Shown here: positions 44,504-57,379 of the stretch, in pieces
Layout of the letters: each line of letters starts with the position of its first letter
How positions within the stretch are numbered: the first letter of the stretch is position 1
NCBI GenBank assembly: GCA_014529385.2
Contig: CM043971.1
Coordinates: 98,074,985-98,138,984 of the forward strand
DNA from: Adiantum capillus-veneris
Taxonomy: Eukaryota; Streptophyta; Polypodiopsida; Polypodiales; Pteridaceae
DNA length: 64,000 bases
Direction: 5' to 3'
The notes under the pieces: model-generated
What the model was told of the DNA's origin: nothing
Seen by the model: the letters and a program-made list of their open reading frames with translations, nothing else
Databases searched by the model: none
Position numbers and translations under genes: made by a program

Positions 44504-46315
44504 ATGGACAAGTGCACGCGTAGAGTGCTCCTCTACGCCCTCTTGCTTCTTCCCTACTTGCAGGTGCTGTGTGAAGATGATACAGAATGTCTCAAGGCAT
44601 TCAAAGAGTCTGTCACAGACACCAACAACTCTCTAGCTACCTGGAATTTCGGCAACGTTTCCAGAGGGTATGTATGCAACTTTGCTGGCGTCACCTGTTG
44701 GAATCCCCAGGAGAACAGAGTGCTGGCGCTCAAGCTGCCACAAGCAGGGCTATCTGGGAGCTTTCCCTCTGGGCTTCAGAAATGTGCCTCCATGCAAACC
44801 CTTGATCTGTCGCAAAATGGGTTTAGTGGGCCCATCCCTGATAATATCTGCAGCCAATTGCCTTACACAACAGTGCTGGATTTGTCAAAGAATGGCTTCA
44901 CAGGCTTTATACCTAACAATCTACAGGATTGCTTATACCTCAACACTCTGCATCTGCAGCATAATCAATTCTCAGGTTACCTTCCTGGTGGGATCGGCAT
45001 CCTCCCTAGATTGCGTGAGCTGGACGTATCCTACAACAAGCTAAGTGGAGTCATCCCATCCAGCTTTTCCACCCAGCCTCCATCAGCCTTCGGCAACAAT
45101 CCTGGACTCTGCGGTCCCCCTCTCAATAAACAATGTGCTTCAGGCCCTAATAATGTTGGTTTGATTGTGGGTGCTGCTGTTGCCTCTGCTGCAGTTGTCG
45201 CTTTTCTTGCTGCATTTGGGTTCTGGTGGGTGCTCTTGCGTGCCAGGAAGAAGGAAAGAGCTCTTTTGAGAGATGAGAACAAGTGGGCAAAGTGCATCCG
45301 AGCGCCACGATCAGTATCAGTGTCTCTCTTTGAGAAGCCTCTGAAGAAGCTAAAGCTAGCCGATCTCATGGCTGCCACAGGTGATTTCAACAGAGAAAAT
45401 ATTATTGGATCTGGTCGGACGGGCACCATCTACAAGGCCTTTCTGCCAGATGGCTCCATGTTGGCAGTCAAGCGGTTACGTCCATCTTCACAGACGGACA
45501 AGCAGTTTGCCTCGGAGATGGATATATTGGGGAAGCTGAGGCATAGGAATCTTGTTCCCTTACTCGGCTATTGCTGTGCCGGATCTGAGAAATTGCTGGT
45601 GTACAAGCACATGGTTAATGGAAGCTTGAAAGATTGCCTTCATGAAATGCCTGAGAAAAACAAACCAGATTGGACTACTCGGCTCAGGATAGGCTTAGGA
45701 GCTGCTCGCGGCTTTGCATGGCTGCATCATAGTTGCAATCCGCGAATAATCCATCGCAACATCAGCAGTGAAAGCATACTTCTGGATGATGAATATGAAT
45801 CAAGGATCACGGATTTTGGCCTTGCCCGCCTTATGGATCCTGTAGACACCCATGTTAGCACTTTTGTAAATGGTGACTTCGGTGATCTTGGCTATGTAGC
45901 TCCTGAGTATAGCAGAACCTTGGTTGCCACTGTGAAAGGAGATGTCTACAGCTTTGGGGTAGTGTTGCTTGAACTTGTAACTGGTCAGAGAGCAACGGAT
46001 GTGTGTGCAGAAGCTGAGTTCAAAGGGAACCTAGCAGAATGGGTTGCTTTTCTTTCAAAGAATGGGTGTCTAGAGGAGGCCATTGACATGTCACTTACAG
46101 GAAGAGGTCATGACAACGAGTTAAATCAGTTTTTAAGAGTTGGGTGTGCGTGTGTTCTTCCAGGCCCAAAGGATCGTCCTACAATGTATGAAGTCTATCA
46201 ATTTCTGAAAGCCATTGGCCAGAATTTCAGCATTAGCGACAATGATGAATTGCCACTTTTCCTGAACAAGGAGATGGATTATGCCGATGAGCTCATCGTT
46301 GCAAGACATGGCTAA
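44504..46315 (+). CDS. BIR1-like: LRR receptor-like kinase, BIR1-type (603 residues)
   Basis: Single uninterrupted frame. The second ATG at 44504 is preferred because a hydrophobic signal peptide follows it directly (LLYALLLLPYLQ, residues about 9-20). An upstream in-frame ATG at 44441 would bury that signal. Domains: LRR N-cap with CNFAGVTCW, about five LRRs (to about 185), a transmembrane span about 217-245, then a kinase-like domain. The Gly loop is IGSGRTGTIYKA, the ATP Lys is in LAVKRL, HRD is replaced by HRN (417-419), DFG is present (437-439), and APEYSRT and the C-terminal ELIVAR ending are present. This short-LRR layout, HRN and the C-terminal ending are those of the BIR (BAK1-interacting) family, which restrains BAK1/SERK co-receptors at the plasma membrane. 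Catalytic activity is uncertain because of the HRN change. Confidence 0.93.
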   Translation: MDKCTRRVLLYALLLLPYLQVLCEDDTECLKAFKESVTDTNNSLATWNFGNVSRGYVCNFAGVTCWNPQENRVLALKLPQAGLSGSFPSGLQKCASMQTLDLSQNGFSGPIPDNICSQLPYTTVLDLSKNGFTGFIPNNLQDCLYLNTLHLQHNQFSGYLPGGIGILPRLRELDVSYNKLSGVIPSSFSTQPPSAFGNNPGLCGPPLNKQCASGPNNVGLIVGAAVASAAVVAFLAAFGFWWVLLRARKKERALLRDENKWAKCIRAPRSVSVSLFEKPLKKLKLADLMAATGDFNRENIIGSGRTGTIYKAFLPDGSMLAVKRLRPSSQTDKQFASEMDILGKLRHRNLVPLLGYCCAGSEKLLVYKHMVNGSLKDCLHEMPEKNKPDWTTRLRIGLGAARGFAWLHHSCNPRIIHRNISSESILLDDEYESRITDFGLARLMDPVDTHVSTFVNGDFGDLGYVAPEYSRTLVATVKGDVYSFGVVLLELVTGQRATDVCAEAEFKGNLAEWVAFLSKNGCLEEAIDMSLTGRGHDNELNQFLRVGCACVLPGPKDRPTMYEVYQFLKAIGQNFSISDNDELPLFLNKEMDYADELIVARHG

Positions 46316-48836
46316 GATAGTCGGTATGCTTCCCTACTCTTCACATCAGTGGTACATTTAAGTTTGGATGTTAGTGGTCTATGCATTGTTTCTCATTCAG
46401 GTTTGCCTTTTCTATGCATGTAGTGGGGGACGATGAACTTTATGTGGAGCCTATTGATTCGGCTAAAAATGGGTAGTATTGGGATAGTAAACTGGCAATT
46501 CGAATGAGTGATAAGTATTGTAATGTGTATTGACCACAGACAACTTCGACATGCCTACTGTCTCAAGAATGATGCAATACCTTGGGCTGTTTGGCAAGAC
46601 TTCCTTTGGATTCTGGGTGAAAACTCATTATTGGTTGCAAGTCAATTGGAATCGACTAACTGGAAGAAAATGTTTTGGTAGCCTCTTGTTGTTTCTGGCT
46701 TCATAGGTACTTACATATTATTTAGGGTCACAAATATGTGTTTTTGCCCATGATCAGATTGATTTGTCTGTCTTTGTTAAGCAGTGGTTCTTTGCTTCAT
46801 CAAGGTTGTAGTCTGGCATTGCTTCGTTTTTGAGTTTTTACCACCTGCATCATTTTTTGGCATGTTAAAACATGCCACGGAGGAGAAGGGAGAAAGGTGT
46901 TCGAATTTTTGAATGTCTTTTCTTAGTTTGTTAATGGGTCCCTTCATTTAAGGGTCTCATCTGACTTTCCTTTCAGTTTTTGGTCTTAAAATGCCAATGG
47001 GAGCTTTAACCTTGTTGTGTTTTGACTTCGGGTTTGATATACACACCATCCCCTCCAATATGGTTGGGTAATTAAATAGGCGGTTGGTTTAACACCTTTC
47101 AGCTCCATCAGTGTGCTACGTTGTGGATTTCTCGTCGATCTTGTATAGCTGTTTGGGTGTTTGAAGTTATCTTTTCCTGTCTTTCTGAGTAGCGACTATT
47201 CGTTGACTTCTTTTGGCCTAAATGATTCCTGCAATGGGTGGTTCAGTTTTTGTTGTCGAAGCTTGCAAGTCTGTGTGCCTGGTCTTTTGGTTGCATTGTT
47301 GCAACTTTGGCTGGCATGTCAGAGCAGGATGTCCAACTTTCCATTGCTGTTGTAAACTCAAGCTTTTGGTCAGCTTGCTGGTATGTGAGACTTCCAAGCA
47401 TGTGTATGCAGTCATATGTCATTTCACGAACGGCAGTTGTATGAACCTTTTAGAGTAAAAGAAAGAAGAAGCTCAATACTGTTTGTTTCTCGTTTTTGTT
47501 GTGTCTGTAGGATCTGTTTGATTGAAAATTTTGATGAACTGTTTTTTCTTTTCTCGTCTTTTGCAGTGTTTTGTCCACTTTGCAGTGTTATAGATTTGTG
47601 ACCCTCAGCACTCGCAAGAAGCAAATCTCTGTTGGTACCAACTTCAAGTACAATTTGGCAGTTTGTGGATGTTGAGTTTAATCTTCTGATCCTTTTAAGT
47701 CTTTCATTATTAAACAAATCGCAAGATCTTTCTTCATTAGAATGCATACGTTCGATGTCTTATAGGTTGTTGTGTGAAGTTTGATTTCTAGGATTAAGTT
47801 TTTAAGATGTCTTATCCTTTTTTTGCTTAAAGTTGAGTACTTGTTTTAAGCCAAGTAAGTTGCGTCAACTTATTTTACACATACCTTTTCTGAAAACATT
47901 TTTAAGTTAATAATGTTTTGTTTTATCTAGTTTTGTTTCGAAGCAATCAAAGTGATTTAGTTAGTTAGTTTGTTTGTTTTTGTTTTTCTTTTCTTTTCGT
48001 GTGTCCCTTGCTTTTATAGTTTTATGAGTGCTTTATTCCCTCTTATAATTCGTGAGTTCAGACTATTCTGAACTTATGAAGGTATATGCATACGTTCGAT
48101 GTAACTACATGTGCACATGGCCTCTTGGACAAACCCTGCCCATTTTCAGATCATTAACTTCTAGTATGGATCAATTCACAAGTAGCCAGTTCCCCGAAGC
48201 AGGGTGTTTCAATGTTATAAGTGGCTATTAGTAACTTGATTACTGTTTGTCCCATAGTTCACTTCTGTTCAAATTTATGTTTCTTTGTTTGAATTGCAAG
48301 TTCGGCATCCAGTTTGCTTTTTTCCGGAAAAATATTATGTCAGTTGGGGAAGAATGGCTGGCACTTTGTTGGCGTTGATTTGGTATGGATTAATGATTAA
48401 TTTTAGCTGGATTAAAATACACTAAATGTGCTGGTTCTGGACCCGCAATGCTTACATATCCTGGTTTGTCATGTAAATTTCCTGTTTGAAAGTGAAAAAT
48501 TCTGGTTGTGATTTCCTTGGGCCTTAATAGTAAAAGTGAAATATTGGGGATTTTCATTATAAATCTAGGTGAATACCTTAGATTTAGCACCAATCTTGGT
48601 TGTCTCAGTAGTTTGACCTTAAAAAATAAGCACCAAAGAACTGGTTTTTTTTTAAAAATAGCATTGGTGTAGGTAAAGGTAGGTTGTTGAAGAAGTTGAC
48701 TTATATGAGCCTTTATGGGTGTGTGTTCTAAATTTTGCGGTTTCAATGCTCTTTTGAAACTCGTCCGGTTTATGTGGTAGTGCTCTTGCCACCAAGACTC
48801 ATCCAAACCAAAAGAATTTACTATTTTGTATGTGTG

Positions 48837-48886
<50 letters not shown>

Positions 48887-49560
48887 CTGACATGGGATTC
48901 TGAATAGTGCAATGGGAAGGGTTGTACTTCCTCAACACCACAGTTTGTGGGTTGAGTTGGCTTGGTTTGTCTCATAAAGAAAGGGACACTTAGGTCACTG
49001 TTGGTGAAAAATCATTTTCCTTACCATCCAAATTTGTTTCTATGCTTTCAAAGAGGAACTTTTAGAGCTATTATTATTCAGCTCTTAAGCAGTAGGATTG
49101 TAATTTGAGACACTATTCTTGTCCTAGGTTCATGTTGCAAGGGCTTTTCCTTTTGTATTTTATAAATTGATTTCTATGCATTTGGTGTATTCTTTATTGT
49201 AAAAGGCTCTTGTATTTGAATACTTGGGAATGATTCCTCATTGGGTGGGTCATTTGAGGAGGGGACTTTTGCTGAGCTTACCGCATCTTTTTGGCATGCC
49301 ACCTAGGTATAAGTGTTGCATCTTCAAGGAATTTCACTTCTTTCTCTTTCGTTTTCCACTGAAAAGTTCTCTTTCAATTGTCCTTTGTTAAACCTAGTAA
49401 CACTTTCTCTTTCTACCTTTTTGCATGTTCAATTATTTTTATAGTATCTAATCATCTCCTCTTCATAAAATTTTACTATCTAACTATAGCAATTATTGTA
49501 TTATTTATCATTTAGAGCTACTTTATTGTCATTTGTAGTTTGAGCTCTTTTTTGCGTAGG
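46316..49560. other. Non-coding interval downstream of the receptor kinase
   Basis: T-rich on the plus strand, with no supported gene. The first part must hold the kinase 3' UTR. A (GA)n run lies at 48840-48884. Confidence 0.5.
48840..48884. repeat. (GA)22 microsatellite
   Basis: Perfect GA run. Confidence 0.95.
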
Positions 49561-49574
49561 TGCTTATATAACGT

Positions 49575-50021
49575 TGGTCGATAAGCATTGCAAGCCACTT
49601 GTGTTTAAGAAAGGTGATTATGTCATGCTTGAAATGGGGAAACAAAGGATTAAAAGTGGTAACACCTATGTTTTTGTGGGGTATCCACATTTTTATGGTG
49701 TTCTCAAAGTAAATGTTGTCATTAATGATGTTTCATTTGTTTAGAATTACCATCACACACAATGTTTTCCACATAAGTCTCTTAAGACCTTCTGGAGGAC
49801 CCCTTCCTCCACCACATCCTGTTTAGGATGATCTATCTTCACTTGCAAACTAGAAGAGAAAGTCATTTCCACATGAATGGTTGATTGATCATGAGGCCCC
49901 CACAACATAAATTGGCACGATTTACAACCAATATCTTTTGACCTTTTAAGGGCCATCACTCATGGTCTAGTTGATTCTTTATTGAGCAACTGAGGAAAGT
50001 TGCTAACCTTGGTGGGAGGAA
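49575..50021 (+). pseudogene. Decayed Ty3-type integrase C-terminus and chromodomain remnant
   Basis: The plus-strand frame gives DKHCKPLVFKKGDYVMLEMG, then PHFYGVLKVNVVINDVSF and YHHTQCFPHKSLKTF, the usual run of motifs between integrase core and chromodomain, with stops. A chromodomain-like FKG...EQLRKVANLGG follows in another frame. It ends at a purine tract GGTGGGAGGAA (50011-50021) followed by TGTTACGATATTG, which looks like the start of a 3' LTR. Confidence 0.6.
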
Positions 50022-51859
50022 TGTTACGATATTGAATACCCTTCTATTGTATGTAGTAGCATTACAATTGTAATAACTGAGCGTGCAATGGTTAATTATT
50101 GTTGCTATCTTTTTAATTTAATGGTGAGTTGATGTTGTATACAATGGAACATTGAAAGATGGGGAGAAGGAGTCTAACAATAAAACCAATAAAATCTCAG
50201 GATCATTTATTTTATCACAAGTGTTTTTATATATTCTTAAAGTTTGTAAAGCTTAAGTTGTACATAGGTGGAGAGAACCAACCCCATTGCCGTACATGCA
50301 AAAAGTGGTGAGAACCACAAAAAAATTCAAGTGTAAAAAAAGGGCCTCTAATTTTTTGAAATAAAATATGAAAAACCCAACTCCAAAGAGTGTGCCATGG
50401 AGTTTGGGGACTAAGACTTAAGACAATTTATTTGCAAGATTCTCTCTCCTTCTCGTGTCCTATGTTATGTATCACAATTTTGTCTATCTCTTGCTCTTAC
50501 AAGCTTTCACAAACTAGGCTATGCTTATGTGCATGTGTGTATGTAGATTGAGGAGATGTATATGTATACTGAAAAGAGAGAGATTGCAAGGTGTGTGTGT
50601 GTGTGTGTGTAGAGATCTTGAGGAATTTCAACAACTCTGCTCCATGAACTCCAACAATGTAATATGCATCTCCTTTTGCAAAATCACTTTTTCGTTCCAA
50701 ATGCCTCTTGTAGCAAAGGTTTGAAACCTCACTTTCCTCCTCAAACTATCAAGTACCTTGGTTTCCGCATTCTCTTCTCAATGTAAACCACAACCTATTG
50801 AAGCTCTTCATTATGAAAGAAAGAAAGAAAGAAAGATTTTATAAACATCGTTCAAAAGGCTAAATTCGACCTATAAAAGAGGTCAGTGTGTGTGTAGGGT
50901 ATCCTCTATCATTCCATCAAAATGAAAAGAATTGAACTATAAAGCTATAGCCAAGTAATCAACCGATACTAGCATTGAAAATAAATGTACAATGAGTGGG
51001 AATAGGGGAAGATGGAGCTCTACTGCTAGGGGCTTAAAATGCAAAGCTATATGCATCGGATATACAATCATGATATGTGGTCTAGCTAGCTCCATCGTGT
51101 ATCGTCTTGAGATATAAAATAATATACATCAATCAAGAAGGTATCGGCAGCTCCTTGAAGAAAATATAGGGATCTACTTTGAATCAAGTGAGTCTCTCCA
51201 TAGCCTCTTTGTGGAGCTGGATCTCTGATCTTTGTCATGTCTCTCTGGTAGGGACATGGTGTTCAAAAACTAGGCACCCTCTATCACCTGCGAGCTCTAA
51301 GTGTCTCCTCTCTCTAGAGAATGACTCTATTATGTGTAGGGGCCATGAGGGGAGTAGATCTCTAGAAAAATGTGGTAATTTGTTTCTTGCGGCCTCTCCT
51401 TGGAGCTGTCTAGGCTGTAATGATATCTCTCTATGACACTATATGATTAGAATAAATCTCCCTTGTATATGTTGGTATGTAGAATCAAATAGTGAACGAA
51501 GAGAATGTTGCTCTCTACAGAAGGTGGGATATCCTCTCTTTGACAATTGTATATGATCTACACTGCATACATAATGAACCTTCTCTCCACCTCCTCTCTA
51601 CACAATTCATATATCCTCTCCTCTCTAGGGATCCGTGTTGCTCTATCAGTCTCGATCTCCAGTTGATGTGGTGAGACTGTGAGCTGACCAATAGCTACTC
51701 GCAAGCCATGTCATAAGAAGTGCTTCATGTATATGGGTCTCTCTATAAAACCACCATCAATGATACTCATGAAATAATCTCTATAGCACAACATCTTTGA
51801 TAGAAGAGGCTGTTTAGGCGATATCCATGTCTCTCGTTGTCGATAAATTTACAGTCTTT
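50022..51859. other. Non-coding interval, starting with an LTR-like remnant
   Basis: TGTTACGATATTGAATACCC at 50022 probably begins the 3' LTR of the preceding remnant, but its end is not visible. (GT)n near 50591-50613 and (GAAA)n near 50817-50836. No gene supported. Confidence 0.4.
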
Positions 51860-54800
51860 CCAGGAAAGCACCGGGCTTTTGGCTGTGAGAGTTTGTGAGA
51901 GAACTCCAAATACTATATGAAGGAGTTAAACCATAAATGCCATGAAGTCAAGGGTTTGGAAGGAAGTGCAATCAAAGAAGCCCCACTCTTTCTCTCTTGC
52001 ACTCTCACATGAATACAAAAGAGAATATCAAAACAACACAAAGATGAAAACATCAAGGATATGGTCATATCATATCATGGGTAATATGAACGGGTTAATA
52101 GATGAGTTAATGGCGTTCAATCTTTTCCGACCAAACAGGCTACGAATTGTTCTTTGGAATTGTAGTTTTGTGCTTACCATAATATATATGTTTTGTCTAA
52201 TGATTGGGATTAATTGTGTGTACAAATCCTTTTGGTTCATAGCAAGATAACTACACTTACGTCAAAAGAAAAGTTATAGTCTATAAGGGGTAGTATGATG
52301 GGATCCTGTGAAAGAAGTTTTTCATTGATCCTTTCTGGGCCAAAGAGAAACACTGTACGTACGTTGTTGAAAGTGTATTTTACAGATAATCCATACGTTA
52401 ATTGCAATAGATGGCACAGAGTGGAAGCGATAGAAATTCACATCATGTGGATTATTCATCTAGGGTAACTCTAGTATGTGAAAAATATAGATATGAGAGA
52501 AATGAAGAGAAGAAAAGTTTCCCTCCCAAGCCCTATTCTTGCTTGTAGGCCGTAAGATATATGTTGGATTAGAGATGAAAAGAAAACAACAAGAAATTAA
52601 CAAAATTTCAATGTAGAACACATCTTACTTGAGAAACCCTTTGGGAGTTATTCACCATTTTTAATGTGGAGAGAGAAGAAGAGGGAAGACTTCAAGCTTT
52701 GATTGATGCCCCAAGTTCAAGTCCTTCTTTGATTAGAGCTTATCTTTCAAGGATAACTTACAAGAATGGCTAGTCTTCCTCTAAGAGCAAGTGTAGGCTT
52801 AGGCTTATGTTTATGGCTAAGTACAATTAAACATTACTACTCTCATGAATTTATATCATGAATGGTTTACAAGAAAGAAGAGGTCCCCTTTTATAGGTGA
52901 AGGGAACCCCCAAGGGTTACACAAGAAAGAGAAGAGCCAGTGTGAACATGAACTGAAAAAGTTTGAAATGGGATGCCCCTGCATGATGTGGACAGATTGG
53001 GGTCCACAATTTTGATCATATCTTCTCAACCGTGGCTCCAAATAAATAAATAAAAATAGGGACAAAAAATTCAGCTCGTTACCTACGAATCCCATTTTAT
53101 ATACTTTTTTCAATTTGGATTGGAACCTTCAATACTCGCTAGTGCAATGAAAATGGAAACTTCAAGCACTAGGCAAAACACTTATTAAACACAACATCAA
53201 TTCCCTCACGGTCTCAGACCCAAGACCTCACACACCGTCAAAGATGGTGAGAGCTCGGGGTATGAGAGTAGATTGAGAGGAAGAAGGAGTATTCTTACGA
53301 GAAAGATGTACATCTCCTCACATAATCACTCATATTAGCATAGCTTAGCTTAGTAATTAGCATGGTAGAGGAGATCAGCATGCATCGAAGCTTGGCTCTT
53401 GGTTGGATTTGCATCACAAAGCCAAGAGTTGTTGGTGTAGGCCTTCCTTGTCACAAGCTTGGAGTAGGTGATAAGCTTTCCATTAAAGCTTGAGAAGGAG
53501 AGAGAGTATCTTCTTGCTTGACACATGAGTTTGTGTGGATAATGCCTTGAGAAAATCAGCCCCCTCTCTCTCTTGGTCGACCCCTCTTGCTATTTGCTCA
53601 TGCTGCAACCCTATTGGCCCTTTCTAGGCTTAGACAATGAGTATTAAGAAGCATAAGTGATAGCCTTCTGACATGTGTTCCCCTTTCCCCTTTTGTGAGA
53701 TATTTAGGTAATTAATAAATGCAACTAGACTCTCATTGGACCCCTTTTTCTCATGGCCAATAGGAATCAGGCAAGCCATTGGGCTGCTGAATGCTCATCG
53801 GACCCCTTGGGAGACTGTCCAATATTCTTCTAGAGAGCTTAATTCTTACAGGTTATTTTATTAAGTGTTTTTAAATTAATTAAACTAGATTTACTCTAGC
53901 CTAATTCTCATTGGTCCACCTCTAAGGCCATCCAATAGGATTTTAGTACACCTTGTGGGCATCTGGGCTAGGGAGCTGACATGTGTCCCTCATTCGCTTT
54001 ATGTAAAGGGAGCTTGTGTGTGTGTGAGAGAGAGTTTCTCTTTCATCTCCTACTTCTAGGGCTCGCCCCCTCCTATGTAGGGATGCATGAAGACTTTTTG
54101 AGCACACACAAAGCATCCAATTTTCCTAGGCTTTTGACCTTTGGACACAACCTTTGAATTTTGGAACCTTAGCATTTTGGAAGTCTTAATGGGCTGAACC
54201 TTAGGGTCTTTTAAGCCCATTGTTGCACCTTGCTCTTTTGCAGATGCCTCCTCCTTTGGATCCCTATTTTTCCTCGTTTGGATCCCTACTGTGGCCGGTT
54301 TGCCAGCTTAACCAATATTATAGCTTTTTCTCCCCTGGCACTTCCCCATATTAAATTATCAGTTTAACATGAGAAAATCATTTAGGAGAATTAGATAAGT
54401 TATTGTGACATTACCTCTCTCTTAAAATCATAGTCGTCCTCGACTATGGGGTAGAGAAGATAAAGCATATTCATTAGTCCTTTTCCTCGTGGGTAGAGGA
54501 TCCCTATGTTACCCTACGACATCGTTCCAGAATGGATGACTAGTCCATTTGGCGCTTTGAGAGACTAAGCTGCCGCAAGCATGTTTGCACATTAGTCCTA
54601 TCAATCTTCCATAGTAGAGTGACAAGCTCTACTTAGTGTTTGGGAGACTTCGTCTCCACAAAATTGATCTAATCATGCATACTAATTCATTTTTGTGAAC
54701 AATAAAGAAAAAGAGAGTCCTATAAGACAAAAACTTTGCTCATTTTTAACATTTTTACATTTGCTTACTCTAGAGAAGCATTGTAAGCATTGAGAAGGTT

Positions 54801-55645
54801 TAGGTTATCCTTTAATCGATGCCCTACATTCATCTAGTATTTTTAAAAGGATAATTCTTAAACTTAATAAGATGTCATCAGATAGTCTTACTGCCTCTTA
54901 ATACCTTGCCTTTATGTCGAAGGATGGACTCGGGCTACAACACCTCTTCTTGGTCCTCGATTTTCGGTGGGTCTTCAATAGTTGGTTCTTGTGGTTGCTC
55001 TCCTTTGTAAGGCTTTAGTAGGCTCACATGGAAAGCATTGTGTATGAGCCAATGGCTGAGCAACTTGAGTTGATAGGCCATCTCATTGATTGGCCTAAGA
55101 ATCTGGAAGGGACCATAGTACCTTTTTGCTAACTTAGCATAGTACTTTTGGTGTCCCGTAGGATTCTTGCCAGTCGTGTGCCTTAATCGAACCTTGGGAA
55201 ATTTAAGTAAGACCCAATAATTTTCTTTAAAGGCTTGGGCTTTTCTGTGCTTGTCATCAACATCCTTTTGCCTTTGCTGTGAGATAGAGATAGCATCCTT
55301 AATCTTTTGGAAATATTCTTGTAGGTCTCTGCTATACTCATTTGCAGAGCGAAGATCTTCCTGCGTACCTTAAGTAGCAAGGGACTTTTTGATCTTCCCT
55401 CTATTACCTCAAAAGGTGCTTTTCCCTATTGACGTTTTTTCTCATAATACTTTCTAATGGTAAAGTAAGAATATGTTACCCTTGCGATAAATAATATGAT
55501 GAGATAGAAACCTTATTATTATACTTATATATGTATATATACATTATAAGAAATATACTTATGTATCTAAAAAGAATCAAGATAGATCTTGCAAGATAGA
55601 TCTTGTAGCATTCTTTCCCACTATGTACATGTCACAACACGACAT
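51860..55645 (-). repeat. Element C 3' LTR (interrupted)
   Basis: 51860-53129 matches 61643-63134 and 55426-55475 matches 63952-64000. The part matching 63135-63951 is missing and replaced by the A3 fragment. A purine tract (TTTAGAGGGGG on the minus strand, plus coordinates about 55649-55659) marks the upstream edge of this LTR. Relative to the 5' LTR, a block of about 110 bp is missing near 52550. Confidence 0.8.
53130..55425 (-). mobile_element. A-family element fragment A3 (3' LTR part plus integrase C-terminus)
   Basis: 53130-54410 is most of an A-family LTR, lacking its U5-side ~310 bp. 54411-55425 is the 3' non-coding region and integrase/chromodomain end, diverged from A1/A2 and with stops. 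Both ends are truncated, and no TSD was found. The left junction shares the short sequence ACCTT with the C LTR. Confidence 0.85.
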
Positions 55646-55659
55646 CCACCCCCTCTAAA

Positions 55660-57378
55660 CCTGCAAATCCTTTGATATATGCCACATTTGATCTTTGTAA
55701 GATCAATCCTCTTGTAAGTCTTCCATGATTTCATCTTCATTGATAGCTTCCAACGCTTCATCTTAACCTTGATCTTCACCTGTTTTTTGCTCTTCCTCCT
55801 CCTCAATATCTTCTGGATCACTATCTTCTCTTCCCTTAACACTTTGATCCTTATTCATGCAATGGGAATATTTACTTATGTACCAAGTTCAGACAAGCTG
55901 TAAGTAGAATTTTCATGCATAAATTTTACAACGTATGGTTTAAACCATCTTTTTGAGAACTTATGCATGATTGTGTGTTGGTTATCAAGGCTACTATTAT
56001 ACACTAAAACCCAGTCACCTTTGTCAATTGTTTTGATCCTGAGCCGATGTCACTTAGTAGTCCTTGTTTTTCAACCTTGCATTTTTGATTTGTTCTTTTG
56101 CAGTCTCAATGTGTCCAGGTCTTCTTTCTAGTTTCCTTATGCGCAATGCAAGGAGATATTTCATGCTAAGCCCCTCTTGCCAAGGTAGTACATGCCATGT
56201 GGGAATTGTATCTTCAATTGGCATCACTGGCTTTTAACCATACATTAGCTCCGCAGACATATAGCCAGTTACTGAGCTATATGTTATACGATAAGCCCAT
56301 AAAGCATATGCCAATAGTTTTGGCCACTCACCAACTCTTCCTTCGCAAGCCTTGGCCAAAGATTTGATGATAGGAGGATGCCCTCTTTCACTCTTTCCAT
56401 GACCTTCAGGGTTGTAAGCTATAGTAAGAGAAAGCTTGATTCTTAATATGGAAAAGAACTCCCTTGCTTCTGCGACATCCAGCTCACCTCTATCTGTAGT
56501 GATATTTCCCACACAACCATAACGGCAAATCACCTCATCAAGAAGGAATTTTCATACAACTTCTGTGGTTTTAGCTCTTAATGCTTGCCCTTCAACTTGG
56601 TTAGTTAGGTCCTCTCATGCAAGAACTAAGTATCTCATCTGCTAGATTTTGAAAAGGCATTGTGACTAGATCCACAACCCATCTATAGTGCGTGTCTAGT
56701 GGATATGTAGGTATGCAATCCATCACGATGTCGGACATTTGAATACATTTGAAAAGTTACACACGACTCTACGAATTGAGATACATCTTTATACATACAC
56801 TTCCATCAATATTTTTCTTTCAACTTGGAGAAGATTGCCTACACACCCGTGTCCCAACCCATAGACTCTCATGAAACTCTTGCATGAGCTTTAATTGAGT
56901 CTCTTTTTTACAAATAACCCTTTGTGGTGTAGCACCCTTTTGTTAAGGATGCTTCCACAAGTAACCATCCCTCAAAAAGTAGCCATATGCTTTTCTGCAT
57001 ATCCTCCTGAATTCTTGTTGAGACCAATCATCCTGTTTTGCTAGAGTACTCAAGTAACTTCCAATAAGAAGCCAATCACCTTCATAAATCTCTTTCAAGA
57101 ACAATTCAAGTGGATTAGTTATGCATACATTGTTACCTTTGACATGAGAGATAGAATAGAACTTTGTGCCTACATCATCTCCCTCATCAATCATTTGTGA
57201 CTCATCTTCATCCTTCGTGGCCCTTGATAGCATATCTACCACTGTATTGTCTTTACCTACAATGTGCTTAAACTCGGGATTTAAGGACTTAATGTAGGAA
57301 ATCCACTGCAACATAGCAATGTTTGGCATTGAGCAGTCTTGTAATCTTCCCAAGAAGTGGTAGACAATCTGTTTCTAC
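55660..57378 (-). pseudogene. Element C RNase H end and integrase region
   Basis: Encodes ETDCLPLLG, MPNIAMLQWISYIKSLNPEF and ADML-type VVDMLSRA (RNase H end). The integrase part has FRRICRKAYGYFLRDGYLWK, the first catalytic Asp in RWVVDLVTMP (about 56680), the second in TTDRGELD (about 56490) and the Glu in YNPEGHGKSERGHPPI (about 56405). A final SVTGYMSAELMYG is followed by degenerate sequence to the purine tract. Stops and shifts interrupt all parts. Confidence 0.75.
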
Positions 57379-57379
57379 A

